From the NCBI GenBank assembly GCA_963749575.1, contig CAVVNM010000014.1, positions 372,001 to 436,000 on the forward strand: a stretch of 64,000 bases of DNA. The letters run 5' to 3'. Of this stretch, positions 1 through 9,383 are shown piece after piece. The DNA is from JAMXLO01 sp963749575 (GTDB lineage Bacteria > Pseudomonadota > Alphaproteobacteria > Acetobacterales > Acetobacteraceae). The position numbers and the translations under genes were made by a program. Under the pieces are notes generated by a model, which saw only the letters and a list, made by a program, of their open reading frames with translations, was not told where the DNA came from and made no database searches. Positions within the stretch are counted from its first letter, which is position 1, and each line of letters starts with the position of its first letter.

Positions 1-1522
1 GCAGTCATCCTGATCGCCCTTCCGGCGTTGATCTTCACCGGTACTGGGCAATGCCGACGTGGAACGCCGACTGCTGATCCTCAACGCCGTTGCGGACGCC
101 GGCGATGCCATCGCTGCCGGACTTGCGCCCGCGCTGCACGATCTGCGTCCGGCCGAACTCGACACGCTGCGACGCGAGTTGGCGCGGTTTGCCACCGAGG
201 ATCGCAGCATCAAGGTGCTGCTCAGGCCGGCGAGCGCCACCGCGGCTGAAGCGTTCTATTTCGTCGCCACCGCGCCGCCGATCTCGCCCGCACAGACCGA
301 GGGTCAACTGCAGCAACTGCTCCGGCTGGGCATTCTGCCCGGGCTGTCGCAGGGCTGCACCGCTCGGCTGCTGCGCGACCGCGACGCATCGTTGCTGGAC
401 AATGGTGCCCAGGTTCTGACATCCGTGACGTCGGTTGCAGGGGTTGCCGGCTGCTGGGCTGTCGTCATCGCAACCGGCGAGCGTCACGTGCTTGGCGCGA
501 TCGAGGCCCGGCCGTACTGGTCGCGCCGGGAAGTTCGCATCGCCATCGCGATCTACCTCCTGATGGCGATCCTGATCGCTGCGATCTTTGCCGGCGTCTG
601 GACCAGCCTGCTTCGCTTTCGCCGGCTCGCATTGTCGCCGACCCAGCGGGCGGGCTTTGCGCGTACCACAGGCATACCCGAGCTGGCGCCGCTGGCGGCA
701 GCGTTCGACAGCATGGTGCAACGCATGAAGCGCAGTGCGGACATGCTGCGGCAGGCGGCCGAGGACAACGCCCACGCCTTCAAGGGGCCGATCGGCACGA
801 TCCGCCAGGCGATCGAACAGCCGCTGCGACAGGCACTGTCTGGCGACACGGCACTGCATGGCTCGCTGCGGACGGTGTCCAGCGCGCTCGATCGGCTGGA
901 TGGCCTGGTGCAGTCGGCGCGATACCTGGACGGTGCCGCTGCGGAACTGTTGGAACCGCAGCTTGCGCAGGTTGATTTCTCTGCTCTCGCCCAGGCCTTC
1001 GTGCGCAGCTACGGAACGATGAACGCTGCGCGCCAGGTGCGGCTGGATGTCCGGATCGCAGACGGGATTCTTGTCCTCGGGCAGCCGGAGACATTGGAGA
1101 CGATCCTGGAGACCGTCGTGGACAATGCGGTCAGTTTCTCACCGTCCGGTGGGCGCCTATCGGTTCGGCTTGAGCCGGACGGCGACGCAGCGGTTCTCTC
1201 GGTGGAGGATGATGGACCAGGTGTGGCACCGGATCGTTTGGACCGCATCTTCGATCGCTACCACACACATCGCCCGCAGAGTGCGTCGCACTCGGGCCAT
1301 GCGACCGACGCGCAGCACTTCGGCATCGGACTTTGGCTGGCACGGCAATATGCGCTGTCGTTGGGCGGCAGGATCAGCGCGGTCAATCGGCAGCCCCACG
1401 GCCTGTGCGTAACAGTTGTTCTGCCAATGTCGAGACGACGTTGCCACCCTGGGCCGGGAGGCGAAATTCTACATGAGCCGCCACCCGACAGGGTGACAGA
1501 CCGCCCCCCGCGCGCTACCTGA
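1..1522 (+). CDS. ChvG/ExoS-like sensor histidine kinase, 5' end missing and one frame change
   Basis: Membrane-bound sensor histidine kinase. The readable frame begins near base 44 and opens formally with GTG 59. Bases 1-36 in another frame encode a hydrophobic stretch (AVILIALPALIF) that fits the end of the first membrane helix, so a +1 frame change lies around 37-50 and the true start is upstream of the window. Numbered from GTG 59: periplasmic sensor about 1-155, second membrane helix about 160-180, HAMP-like linker, H-box with His239 in AHAFKGPIG, N-box Asn356, G1 box DDGPG at 384-388 and G2 box GIGLWLA from 422. The H-box style resembles the alphaproteobacterial ChvG/ExoS group, which pairs with a ChvI-type response regulator. 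No regulator is visible here, so it may lie upstream. Kinase: sure. Subfamily: moderate. Confidence 0.82.
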
Positions 1523-1560
1523 TCCTCAATCGCCACCTTTCAGGACCCTGACCCGCCTCC

Positions 1561-4200
1561 ATGGCCAGCAGCAACGACATCCGCGCCGCCTTCCTCGACT
1601 ACTTTGCCCGCAACGGGCACCAGGTAGTCGAAAGCTCGCCGCTGGTGCCGCGCAACGACCCCACGCTGATGTTCGCCAACTCCGGCATGGTGCAGTTCAA
1701 GAACGTGTTCACCGGCCAGGAGAAGCGCCCCTATGTACGGGCCACCACCGCACAGAAATGCGTCCGTGCCGGCGGCAAGCACAACGACCTGGACAATGTC
1801 GGCTACACCGCGCGGCACCATACCTTTTTCGAGATGCTGGGGAATTTCAGTTTCGGCGACTACTTCAAGGAGATGGCGATCCCGTACGCCTGGGAGCTGA
1901 TCACCAAGGACTTCGGCCTGCCCAAGGACCGGCTGATGGTCACGGTTTATTCCGAAGACGATGACGCCGCCGAGATCTGGCGCAAGGTTGCCGGGTTCGG
2001 CGACGACCGGATCATCCGCATTGCGAGCTCGGACAATTTCTGGCGGATGGGCGATACCGGGCCGTGCGGCCCGAGCTCGGAGATCTTCTACGACCATGGG
2101 CCGTCGGTGCCCGGCGGGCCGCCCGGTTCGCCGGACCAAGATGGCGACCGGTTCGTCGAGGTCTGGAACCTGGTGTTCATGCAGTTCGAGGAGGGGCCGC
2201 CCGGCACGCGGGTGGCGTTGCCACGGCCGTCGATCGACACCGGCATGGGGCTGGAGCGCATCGCCGCCATCCTGCAGGGCAAGCACGACAACTACGACAT
2301 CGACATCTTCCGCGCGCTGATCCTGGCGAGTGCGGAGGCCACCGGGCAGGCGCCCGACGGTCCGTTCCGCGTCAGCCATCGCGTGGTGGCCGACCATCTG
2401 CGCAGCGTCGCGTTCCTGATCGCCGACGGGGTGCTGCCGTCGAACGAGGGCCGCGGCTATGTGCTGCGCCGGATCATGCGGCGTGCGATGCGGCATGCCC
2501 ACATGATGGGCGCGCGCGAGCCGCTGATGCACCGTCTGGTGCCGGTGCTGGTGCGGCAGATGGGTGCCGCCTATCCCGAGCTGGTGCGTGCCGAGGCGCT
2601 GATCGTCGAGACGCTGCAGCTGGAGGAGACGCGGTTTCGCCAGACGCTGGACCGCGGTCTGCATCTGCTGACCGAGGAGACCGAGCAACTCGGCGATCGC
2701 CAGCCGCTGCCCGGCGCGGTGGCGTTCCGGCTGTACGACACTTACGGCTTCCCGCTCGATCTCACGCAGGACGCGCTGCGCGAACAGGGCCGCGAGGTGG
2801 ATCTCGCCGGTTTCGAGACGGCGATGGAGGAGCAGCGCCGGCGTGCCCGCGCCGCGTGGGCGGGCACTGGGGAGGCGGCCACCGAGCGGGTCTGGTTCGA
2901 GTTGAAGGAGCGGGTCGGCGCATCCGAGTTCCTCGGCTATTCGACCGAAACGGCGGAGGCGGAAATCGTTGCATTGGTGGTGAACGGCGCGCCGGTGGGT
3001 ACCGTGGCCGCGGGTGCCGAGGTCGCTGTGGTGCTGAACCAGACGCCGTTCTACGGCGAGAGCGGCGGTCAGGTCGGCGATACCGGCGCGATCACCGGCG
3101 TGGATGGGCTGCGCATCGTGGTGACCGATACCCAGCGGAAGCTTGGCGATCTGTTCGTGCATCTCGGGCGCGTCGAGGCGGGCGCGGCGCATGTCGGTGC
3201 GGCTGTGCTGGCGGAGGTGGACCACGCGCGCCGCACCACGATCCGTGCGCATCACTCGGCGACGCATCTGCTGCACGAGGCACTGCGCCGGCGGCTGGGG
3301 ACGCACGTGACGCAGAAGGGCAGCCTGAACGCGCCGGATCGGCTGCGCTTCGACATCTCGCAGCCGCGCCCGCTGACCGCCGACGACATCGCCTGGGTGG
3401 AGACCGAGGTAAACGCCCGGGTGCGCGAGAACAGCGAGGTGACCACGCGGCTGATGACGCCGGATGCCGCGGTCGAGACCGGCGCGATGGCGCTGTTCGG
3501 CGAGAAGTACGGCGAGGAGGTGCGCGTCGTGGCGATGGGGCGCGGCGAGGGCAACAAGGCGGCGTATTCGATCGAACTGTGCGGCGGCACGCATGTCCGC
3601 CGCACCGGCGACATCGGCTACTTCAAGATCCTGTCGGAGAGCGCGGTGGCCGCTGGAGTGCGGCGTATCGAGGCGGTCACCGGCGGGTTTGCCGAGGCGG
3701 TGGTGGCCGAGGCGCAGCACCGGCTGAACGGCATCGCGGGCGCGCTGCGGGCAAGTCCCGTCGAAGCGCCGGAGCGCGTCGCCGCGTTGCTGGAGAACCA
3801 GCGCAGGCTGGAGCGGCAGGTCACGGAGCTGCAGCGCAAACTGGCGACCGGCGGTGGTGGCGCCGAGGTGGAGACGGTGAACGGCGTGAAGCTGGCGGCG
3901 CGCAATCTGGGCGAGGTGCCGGCCCGCGACCTGAAGGGCCTCGCGGATGCCATCGGCAAGCAGATCGGGTCTGGCGTGGTGGCGCTTGTATCTACAGCGG
4001 AGGGCAAGGCCAGCATCGTGGTTGGCGTATCGCAGGACCTGACCGGGCGGTTCAACGCGGTGGAGCTGGTGCGGACGGCATCCGCCGCGGTGGGCGGCAA
4101 GGGCGGCGGCGGACGGCCCGACATGGCGCAGGCCGGCGGGCCGGATGGCGGGCGCGCCGATGACGCACTGGAGGCGGTGCGAGGAGCGCTGGTGGTGTGA
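1561..4200 (+). CDS. alaS: alanyl-tRNA synthetase
   Basis: Charges tRNA-Ala with alanine in the cytoplasm. The 879-residue product has the usual family length. The class II catalytic core is at the N-terminus (GNFSFGDYFK near residue 95). The editing domain carries the metal-binding pair His565/His569 (HHSATH) and Cys674/His678 (CGGTH), so mischarged Ser/Gly-tRNA-Ala can be cleared. A DHHA1-type C-terminal domain follows and ends in a glycine-rich tail. It starts 38 bp after the sensor kinase in the same direction, without a strong Shine-Dalgarno sequence. recA, a common alphaproteobacterial neighbour of alaS, is not seen. The frame is intact from start to stop. Confidence 0.97.
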   Translation: MASSNDIRAAFLDYFARNGHQVVESSPLVPRNDPTLMFANSGMVQFKNVFTGQEKRPYVRATTAQKCVRAGGKHNDLDNVGYTARHHTFFEMLGNFSFGDYFKEMAIPYAWELITKDFGLPKDRLMVTVYSEDDDAAEIWRKVAGFGDDRIIRIASSDNFWRMGDTGPCGPSSEIFYDHGPSVPGGPPGSPDQDGDRFVEVWNLVFMQFEEGPPGTRVALPRPSIDTGMGLERIAAILQGKHDNYDIDIFRALILASAEATGQAPDGPFRVSHRVVADHLRSVAFLIADGVLPSNEGRGYVLRRIMRRAMRHAHMMGAREPLMHRLVPVLVRQMGAAYPELVRAEALIVETLQLEETRFRQTLDRGLHLLTEETEQLGDRQPLPGAVAFRLYDTYGFPLDLTQDALREQGREVDLAGFETAMEEQRRRARAAWAGTGEAATERVWFELKERVGASEFLGYSTETAEAEIVALVVNGAPVGTVAAGAEVAVVLNQTPFYGESGGQVGDTGAITGVDGLRIVVTDTQRKLGDLFVHLGRVEAGAAHVGAAVLAEVDHARRTTIRAHHSATHLLHEALRRRLGTHVTQKGSLNAPDRLRFDISQPRPLTADDIAWVETEVNARVRENSEVTTRLMTPDAAVETGAMALFGEKYGEEVRVVAMGRGEGNKAAYSIELCGGTHVRRTGDIGYFKILSESAVAAGVRRIEAVTGGFAEAVVAEAQHRLNGIAGALRASPVEAPERVAALLENQRRLERQVTELQRKLATGGGGAEVETVNGVKLAARNLGEVPARDLKGLADAIGKQIGSGVVALVSTAEGKASIVVGVSQDLTGRFNAVELVRTASAAVGGKGGGGRPDMAQAGGPDGGRADDALEAVRGALVV

Positions 4201-4218
4201 GCGCCAGTCCAGCGCCGG

Positions 4219-4250
4219 GTTGCTGCGTCGCTTCGCTGCTCGCAATGACA
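4219..4250. repeat. fragment of a dispersed GCAATGAC-type repeat
   Basis: The 69-bp gap between convergent alaS and the binding-protein gene holds a stretch ending CTGCTCGCAATGACAGG. It resembles the widespread 'cattgcgagc...gaagc' intergenic repeats of alphaproteobacteria. A related core, CTCGCAATGACAGG, recurs at about 41610-41623 in another intergenic gap of this window. Its function is unknown. Confidence 0.4.
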
Positions 4251-4270
4251 GGCCGGGTTTACAGGCAGTT

Positions 4271-5845
4271 TCAGTTCGCCGGTCGGATCATGTATGCGGC
4301 CATGTAGCCGTCGGTGCGGGGGTTGTACTGAAGTCCTCGGCGCACAGCGAAGATGTTATCCTGGTGGAACAGCGGCACGATCGCCTGGTCGTGCATGGCG
4401 ATCTCGGAAACCTCCTGCAGCAATGCCTCGCGGCTCCCGTCGTCGATGGTCGCCATCGCCCGTCCCAGCACCTCGTCCACCAGCGGGTTCGAATAGCGCG
4501 CGCGATTCGATCCGCCCATGCCTTTCTGCGGATCCACCGTGGCGAACTGCACCCGGAGACCGAACGACGCCTCGCCGGTGGTCGCCGAATTGCCGATCAG
4601 CAGCATGCTGTAGGCGTAGGTCGGCGCGCTCGCCTGGGTGATGAAGGTTGCCCAGGGCAACACGACAACCTTGGTGTCGATGCCGATGCGCACCAGCATC
4701 GGCGCGATCGCCTGCAGCACCAGGTTGTCGTTGACGTAGCGGCCGATCGGCCCATGGATGGTGACCGCGAACCCGTTGGGATAGCCCGCCTCGGTCAGCA
4801 GCCGGCGCGCCGCCTCGGGATCGAACGTATCCGGCTTCAGCCGCGGGCTGGATCCGAAGAACCCGTCCGCCAGCAGGCTGGCCGCGGGAACCGCAGCGCC
4901 CTCCATCGCCCGCTCGACGATCGCGGCGCGGTTGATCGCCTTGGAGATCGCCATGCGCACGCGCCGGTCCTTGAATGGATTCGCGGGCAACGGCGCGCCC
5001 GACCTGTCGGTCGCGAACGGGGTCTGCTCGCGGAACTGATCCATGTGCAGGAACAGCACGGAATTGGACGGTCCGCGCAGGACGGTCACGCTCGGGTCGG
5101 ACTGCAGCTTCGCAAGGTCGGACGGCGGCACGTCGTCGATCGCCTGCACATCGCCGGCAAGCAGGGCGGCGACCCGCGAGGGTTGATTGGTGATCACCCG
5201 CAGCGTGACATTCTGCCAGTGCGGCTTCGTCCCCCAATAGGCGTCATTGCGCTGCAGAGTGACCCGGTCGCCCGGGAGATACCCAACGAACCGGAACGGC
5301 CCGGTACCGACCGCGGCCTGGCCGCTGTTGAAGTCGGCGGTCGGCGCATGTTCGTAGCGGCGCGAGATGATTTCCACCGACGCCAGATCGTTCGGCAGCA
5401 GCGGATACGGCGCGGCGGTACGAAAGCGGACCGTATAGGGATCGACGATGATCGTCTCGGTGATCGCGCGCGTGTAGGTGACGAACGAGTTCGGACTGTT
5501 CGGCACCCAAGGCACGCGGCGCAGCGTGGCGGCAACGTCTTCGGCGCCGAACTCCTGTCCGTCATGGAACCGGACACCGCGGCGCAGCGTGAACTCCCAT
5601 GTGGTGTCGTCGATCGTCTTCCAGGCGCTGGCGAGGTCGGGCACCGGGTGCTGGCGCTCGTCCTGATCGACCAGCGGCTCGAACATGTGCATGGAAATCT
5701 TGATGTTGGACGCGAGATTGTGGAAGTGCGGATCGAGCGACGTCACCGCGGTGCCGAGCCCGAGCGCGATGTCCTGCGCCATCGCGGGCGGTGCTGCCAG
5801 CAGCGTGGTCACGACGGCCAACCGCAGACTCGAATTCAGTGTCAT
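4271..5845 (-). CDS. ABC transporter substrate-binding protein, family 5 (peptide type), orphan
   Basis: Periplasmic binding protein of the dipeptide/oligopeptide family (SBP_bac_5), 524 residues. An N-terminal signal peptide ends at about APPAMA-Q (residues 1-23). The mature start reads like the family (TAVTSLDPHFHN). The family region WEFTLRRGVRFHDG and the later RVRMAISKAINR hinge block are clear. Binding proteins of this family deliver peptides, nickel, or opines and other small amides to a permease. No permease or ATPase adjoins it, so it probably uses one encoded elsewhere. It diverges from the amidase gene across 131 bp, which suggests a shared control region and possibly an amide or peptide substrate that the amidase then cleaves. 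The exact ligand is unknown. Confidence 0.9.
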   Translation of the reverse strand: MTLNSSLRLAVVTTLLAAPPAMAQDIALGLGTAVTSLDPHFHNLASNIKISMHMFEPLVDQDERQHPVPDLASAWKTIDDTTWEFTLRRGVRFHDGQEFGAEDVAATLRRVPWVPNSPNSFVTYTRAITETIIVDPYTVRFRTAAPYPLLPNDLASVEIISRRYEHAPTADFNSGQAAVGTGPFRFVGYLPGDRVTLQRNDAYWGTKPHWQNVTLRVITNQPSRVAALLAGDVQAIDDVPPSDLAKLQSDPSVTVLRGPSNSVLFLHMDQFREQTPFATDRSGAPLPANPFKDRRVRMAISKAINRAAIVERAMEGAAVPAASLLADGFFGSSPRLKPDTFDPEAARRLLTEAGYPNGFAVTIHGPIGRYVNDNLVLQAIAPMLVRIGIDTKVVVLPWATFITQASAPTYAYSMLLIGNSATTGEASFGLRVQFATVDPQKGMGGSNRARYSNPLVDEVLGRAMATIDDGSREALLQEVSEIAMHDQAIVPLFHQDNIFAVRRGLQYNPRTDGYMAAYMIRPAN

Positions 5846-5976
5846 TGCGGATCACCTGCGCTACAATGATGTGAGGCGTGCATTTACGTGCGGAACCGGC
5901 GCCGCGACAAATCCGCCGGCACGCTCGCAGCCGCCATCGTCACGACAACGCCGGACCAAGCGAGCAGGAGCATGCC

Positions 5977-7383
5977 ATGACGTCAGCCCTCCATTATCTC
6001 GAGCTCACCGAATTGTCCCGCCGCATCCACGCGCGCGAGATTTCGCCGGTGGACGCCACGACAGCGCAGCTCGCACGTATCGAAAGCTCCGACGGCGTGC
6101 TCAAGAGCTATGCGCACACGATGGCCGAGGCAGCGCTGATCCAGGCGCGCGCGGCCGAGACCGAGATCATGCGCGGCGAGATCCGCGGGCCGTTGCACGG
6201 CGTGCCGATCGCGGTGAAGGATCTGTGCTGGACACAGGGGGTGCCGACGGCTGCCGGCATGACGATCTACCGGGACTTCCGTCCCACCGAGGATGCCACG
6301 GTGGTGCGCCGGCTGTATGCGGCGGGCGCCATCATTCTGGGCAAATTGCAGTTGACCGAGGGCGCCTACGCCGATCATCACCCGACGATCGCGCCTCCGT
6401 TGAATCCCTGGCATGCGGCGTATTGGTCCGGCGCCTCGTCGAGTGGTTCCGGTGCGGCGACGGCCGCGGGGCTTTGCTACGGCTCGCTCGGTTCCGACAC
6501 CGGCGGTTCCATTCGGTTTCCCTCCGCGGCCAACGGCGTCACCGGCCTCAAGCCGACCTGGGGCCGGGTCAGCCGTCATGGCGTGTTCGAACTGGCGGCG
6601 ACACTCGATCATATCGGGCCGATGGCACGCAGCGCGGCGGACTGCGGTGCGATGCTCGGTGCCATTGCCGGCAGCGATCGCAATGACCCCACCGCGGTGC
6701 AGGACGCGGTGCCAAATTACCTCGCCGGTATGACACGCGGACTGCGCGGACTTCGTATCGGCGTCGATCATGCCTGGAACACCGCTGGCATCGACGCTGT
6801 CACGATTGACATGGTGACCGCGGCTCTGGCGACGGTGCGCGACCTGGGCGCCGAAATTCGCGACGTCACGTTCCCCGCCGTGGACCAGATCATCACCGAC
6901 TGGTTCCCCGCATGCGGTGTGGAGACCGCCGTGGCGCATGAGGCTACCTACCCCGCGCGCAAGAGCGAATATGGCCCGGCGCTGTGCGGCCTGATTGAAC
7001 TGGGCAGGGGCCTGTCGGGCCTCGAGTATCAGAAGATCATCCTCCGTCGGGCGGCGTTCCGGGGACGCGTCGCCGCGATATTCCAGGATATCGACCTGTT
7101 GCTGGTGCCGGCGCAGGGCGTCGCGCCGCTCACCACCGCGCAGGTGACACGCCTCGGCGAGGATGCCGGGATGCTGCAAGCCCTGCTGCGTTTCACCTGT
7201 CCGTTCGACATGACCGGCAGTCCCACCATTACTCTGCCCTGCGGGTTCACCGATGCCGGAGCGCCGGTCGGGTTCCAGTTTGTCGGTCGCCATCTCGAGG
7301 AGGAATTGCTGGTGCGCGCGGGATACGCCTACCAGTCGGCCACGGACTGGCACCGCAGGCATCCGACGCTGCCCGCCGATTAG
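5977..7383 (+). CDS. amidase signature (AS) family hydrolase
   Basis: Hydrolyses carboxamides to acid and ammonia, or acts as a GatA-like or aryl-amide hydrolase. The start at 5977 is chosen because AGGAG at 5966-5970 sits just upstream and the family N-terminus follows; the open frame reaches back further without family similarity. The 468-residue product carries the Ser-cisSer-Lys triad region: Lys81 in AVKD, the serine cluster SSS at 154-156, and the expected nucleophile Ser178 in GSDTGGSIR. No gatB or gatC is nearby, so a transamidosome role is unlikely. It diverges from a peptide-type binding protein, a common pairing for amide uptake and breakdown. It ends 3 bp from the convergent SDR gene. 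The substrate cannot be told from sequence. Confidence 0.92.
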   Translation: MTSALHYLELTELSRRIHAREISPVDATTAQLARIESSDGVLKSYAHTMAEAALIQARAAETEIMRGEIRGPLHGVPIAVKDLCWTQGVPTAAGMTIYRDFRPTEDATVVRRLYAAGAIILGKLQLTEGAYADHHPTIAPPLNPWHAAYWSGASSSGSGAATAAGLCYGSLGSDTGGSIRFPSAANGVTGLKPTWGRVSRHGVFELAATLDHIGPMARSAADCGAMLGAIAGSDRNDPTAVQDAVPNYLAGMTRGLRGLRIGVDHAWNTAGIDAVTIDMVTAALATVRDLGAEIRDVTFPAVDQIITDWFPACGVETAVAHEATYPARKSEYGPALCGLIELGRGLSGLEYQKIILRRAAFRGRVAAIFQDIDLLLVPAQGVAPLTTAQVTRLGEDAGMLQALLRFTCPFDMTGSPTITLPCGFTDAGAPVGFQFVGRHLEEELLVRAGYAYQSATDWHRRHPTLPAD

Positions 7384-7386
7384 TTT

Positions 7387-8157
7387 TCACATCATGTCGC
7401 CGCCGTTGACGTGCAGCACCTGGCCGGTGACGAAGCCACCGGCATCGCTCGCAAGGTAGGTGCAGGCGGCCGCGATGTCGTCGACATGGCCGACGCGCCG
7501 CACCGGCAACTCCTTCACCCGCTCGCCGTAGCCATCGCGGAACTGCGGATACTGGGTCCAATCCCGCGTGGTATCGATCAGGCCGGGCGAGACGGTGTTC
7601 GCGGTGATGCCGAACGGACCGAACTCGATCGCCAGCGCCTTGGCCATGGCGTACACCCCGGCCTTGCAGGTGATGTTGTGCACCCGGTTGGGGATCGGCA
7701 TGAACCCGTCGCGTCCGGAGATGTGGATGATCCGCCCCCAGCCGCGTCGCTGCATGCCCGGGATCACTGCGCGCGCCAGATAGAACGACGCGTTGAGATT
7801 GGACTCGATGATGCGCTGCCATTCCTCCAGCGATATGTCGAGGAACGGGGTGTGCAAGCGGACCGCGGCGTTGGAGACCGAGATATCCACTCCGCCAAAT
7901 GCCGCCGTGGCCTGATCGACCATCGCCTGCACCGCGGCCGCGTCCGCGACGTCGGAAAGCACGGCAAGTGCGCCGACACCGAGAGCGCGTGCCTCCGCCG
8001 CGACGCCATCGATGGCGGCCTGGTTGCGATGTCCGTTGATCACAACGTTCGCACCGAGCCGCGCGAAGGCGAGTGCGATGGCTCTGCCGATATTCTGGCC
8101 GGATCCAGTAACCAGCGCGGTGCGGCCCGCGAGCGGCTTGGGTGTTGTGTCGGACAT
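7387..8157 (-). CDS. SDR-family oxidoreductase with altered catalytic residues
   Basis: Short-chain dehydrogenase/reductase fold of 256 residues. The start is set at 8157 because AAGGAG lies 8 nt upstream. The N-terminal NAD(P) motif is intact (TGSGQNIG), as are the structural NAA and the C-terminal VSPGLID segment. The catalytic region is odd. Where most members have Ser, then Tyr-x3-Lys, this one reads HISGRDGF and then VHNITCKAG, so the Lys stays but Asn takes the Tyr position and Gly or a shifted Ser takes the Ser position. It may belong to a divergent or non-reductive branch. The crotonase gene lies upstream on the same strand and the amidase is convergent. FabG-like fold: sure. Activity: doubtful. 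Confidence 0.88.
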   Translation of the reverse strand: MSDTTPKPLAGRTALVTGSGQNIGRAIALAFARLGANVVINGHRNQAAIDGVAAEARALGVGALAVLSDVADAAAVQAMVDQATAAFGGVDISVSNAAVRLHTPFLDISLEEWQRIIESNLNASFYLARAVIPGMQRRGWGRIIHISGRDGFMPIPNRVHNITCKAGVYAMAKALAIEFGPFGITANTVSPGLIDTTRDWTQYPQFRDGYGERVKELPVRRVGHVDDIAAACTYLASDAGGFVTGQVLHVNGGDMM

Positions 8158-8211
8158 TGCCGGTGCTCCTTGGTCGCGCAAGACTATCGCGGAACGGCAA
8201 CCGGCATGTCG

Positions 8212-8250
8212 AGGAGCGGGCCAGCCCGCGAACGGACTGGCCCGTCTCCT
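8212..8250. terminator. strong hairpin between crotonase and SDR genes
   Basis: CGGGCCAG (8217-8224) pairs with CTGGCCCG (8237-8244). The stem extends past a one-base bulge through AGGAG/CTCCT to 8212-8250. It lies about 170 bp past the stop of the minus-strand crotonase gene and before the SDR start, so it could end the crotonase transcript. No T-run follows. The rest of 8158-8420 holds no convincing gene. Confidence 0.5.
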
Positions 8251-8420
8251 ACCGTCGACCGATGATAATCGTGACGCGAATGCGCAGGATCACCACAAAC
8301 TTCGGCAGGAGGCTTCGCACGGCGGTCGGGCCTATCCCGGCCGGCGTTTCATCTTCGGGCGGCAGCGGCAGGCTCGGCGCTGCTCCTGCTTCGCGTCGGC
8401 GGCATGACGACCATTCCGTC

Positions 8421-9155
8421 TCAGCGTCCGCGGAAATTCGGCCTGCGTCGTTCGCGGTGGGCGCGAATGCCTTCCTGCATGTCCTCGCTGGTGCGCACGC
8501 GACCGAGCGTCTGGCTAACGGCGACCATGCGTTCCACCGGACCGATCGGCAGCACCTCGCTCGCCAGGCGTTTCAGCGCGCCGACCACCAACGGCGCGGA
8601 ATCCAGCATCTCGTTGGCCATCGCCAGCGCCTCGGTTTCGTGTTGTCCGTTCGCTACCACGCGGTTGACGAACCCCACCTCGTAGGCGCGCTGCGCAGTG
8701 ACCTTGCTGCACAGCAGCATGATCTCCATCGCCAGCTTGTGCGGCATGCGCGAGACCAGCGAACTGATCATGCCGCCGGTGACCCCGAGCTTCGCCTCCG
8801 GATAGTGGAACACGGTGCTTTCGGTTGAAACCATCAGGTCGCACATCATCACCATGACGATGCCGCCGCCGATACACCAGCCGGACGTGGCGGCGATGAT
8901 CGGCTTGTCGGTCGTGAAGCCAACGGTGGGGATCGCGCGCCAGAGTTCCGGCAGGTCGGTGACATCGGCGCCCGACGTGAAGGCGCGTTCGCCGGCGCCG
9001 CTGAGGATCGCGACGCGCTGATCGGAGGCGTCGAATGCCTGGAACGCCTGCTGCAGCTCGACTGCCACGGCGCTGGAGATCGCGTTCAGCTTCTCCGGGC
9101 GGTTGATGCGGATGATCGAGACGAGCCCGCGCTGTTCTGTCGTGACCACGGTCAT
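8421..9155 (-). CDS. enoyl-CoA hydratase/isomerase family protein (crotonase fold)
   Basis: Crotonase-superfamily enzyme of 244 residues acting on an acyl-CoA thioester. The start at 9155 follows AGGAA at a good distance. Upstream codons in the same frame are open only because they oppose the HMGL gene. The oxyanion-hole segments are present (FTSGADVTDL and GWCIGGG). Of the two glutamates used by true hydratases, the one in the YPEAKLG segment is kept. The one normally in GGGCELA is replaced, since the sequence reads GGGIVMV with Val at that place. An isomerase, decarboxylase or hydrolase role is therefore as likely as hydratase. It diverges from an HMG-CoA-lyase-type gene, which suggests a shared acyl-CoA pathway such as leucine or branched-acid breakdown. 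Confidence 0.88.
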   Translation of the reverse strand: MTVVTTEQRGLVSIIRINRPEKLNAISSAVAVELQQAFQAFDASDQRVAILSGAGERAFTSGADVTDLPELWRAIPTVGFTTDKPIIAATSGWCIGGGIVMVMMCDLMVSTESTVFHYPEAKLGVTGGMISSLVSRMPHKLAMEIMLLCSKVTAQRAYEVGFVNRVVANGQHETEALAMANEMLDSAPLVVGALKRLASEVLPIGPVERMVAVSQTLGRVRTSEDMQEGIRAHRERRRPNFRGR

Positions 9156-9202
9156 CGGGTGGGTTCCTGGATATGATTGGGCCGAATTCTGCAAGCTTGT
9201 CG

Positions 9203-9338
9203 GGAAGGATTCAACACGGAGTAGTCCGAGGACCACGGAGCGCCAGGGAGGAAACGAGTGGCGCTTCGCGCGAAGCGTTTTCATTCTATCTCCGTGGTCC
9301 TCCGTGGTTCTCGCACGTCCTCCGTGTTGAATCTTTCC
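9203..9338. repeat. large inverted repeat of the CCACGGAG type
   Basis: In the gap between the divergent crotonase and HMGL genes, the 19-nt arm at 9203-9221 (core TTCAACACGGAG) matches the reverse complement of 9320-9338 at 18 of 19 positions. A nested 13-nt arm, GAGGACCACGGAG at 9228-9240, is exactly complementary to 9290-9302. Extra CTCCGTGG copies lie in the right half. The loop of about 50 nt reads GGCGCTTCGCGCGAAGCG in its middle, itself a small palindrome. A related fragment (ACCACGGAG) occurs near 30150. Such CCACGGAG units are common intergenic repeats of unknown role. Confidence 0.75.
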
Positions 9339-9383
9339 TACGGATCGCGCAAGGTCAGCGACCTTGAATGCAGGTACAAGACC

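Noticed and set aside
1540..4245. Very long minus-strand open frame opposite alaS
   Set aside because: It is a shadow of alaS caused by GC-rich codon bias. It has no family motifs and alaS is certain.
8251..8420. Small protein genes between the SDR and crotonase genes
   Set aside because: All open frames are very short, lack ribosome sites and have no family likeness.
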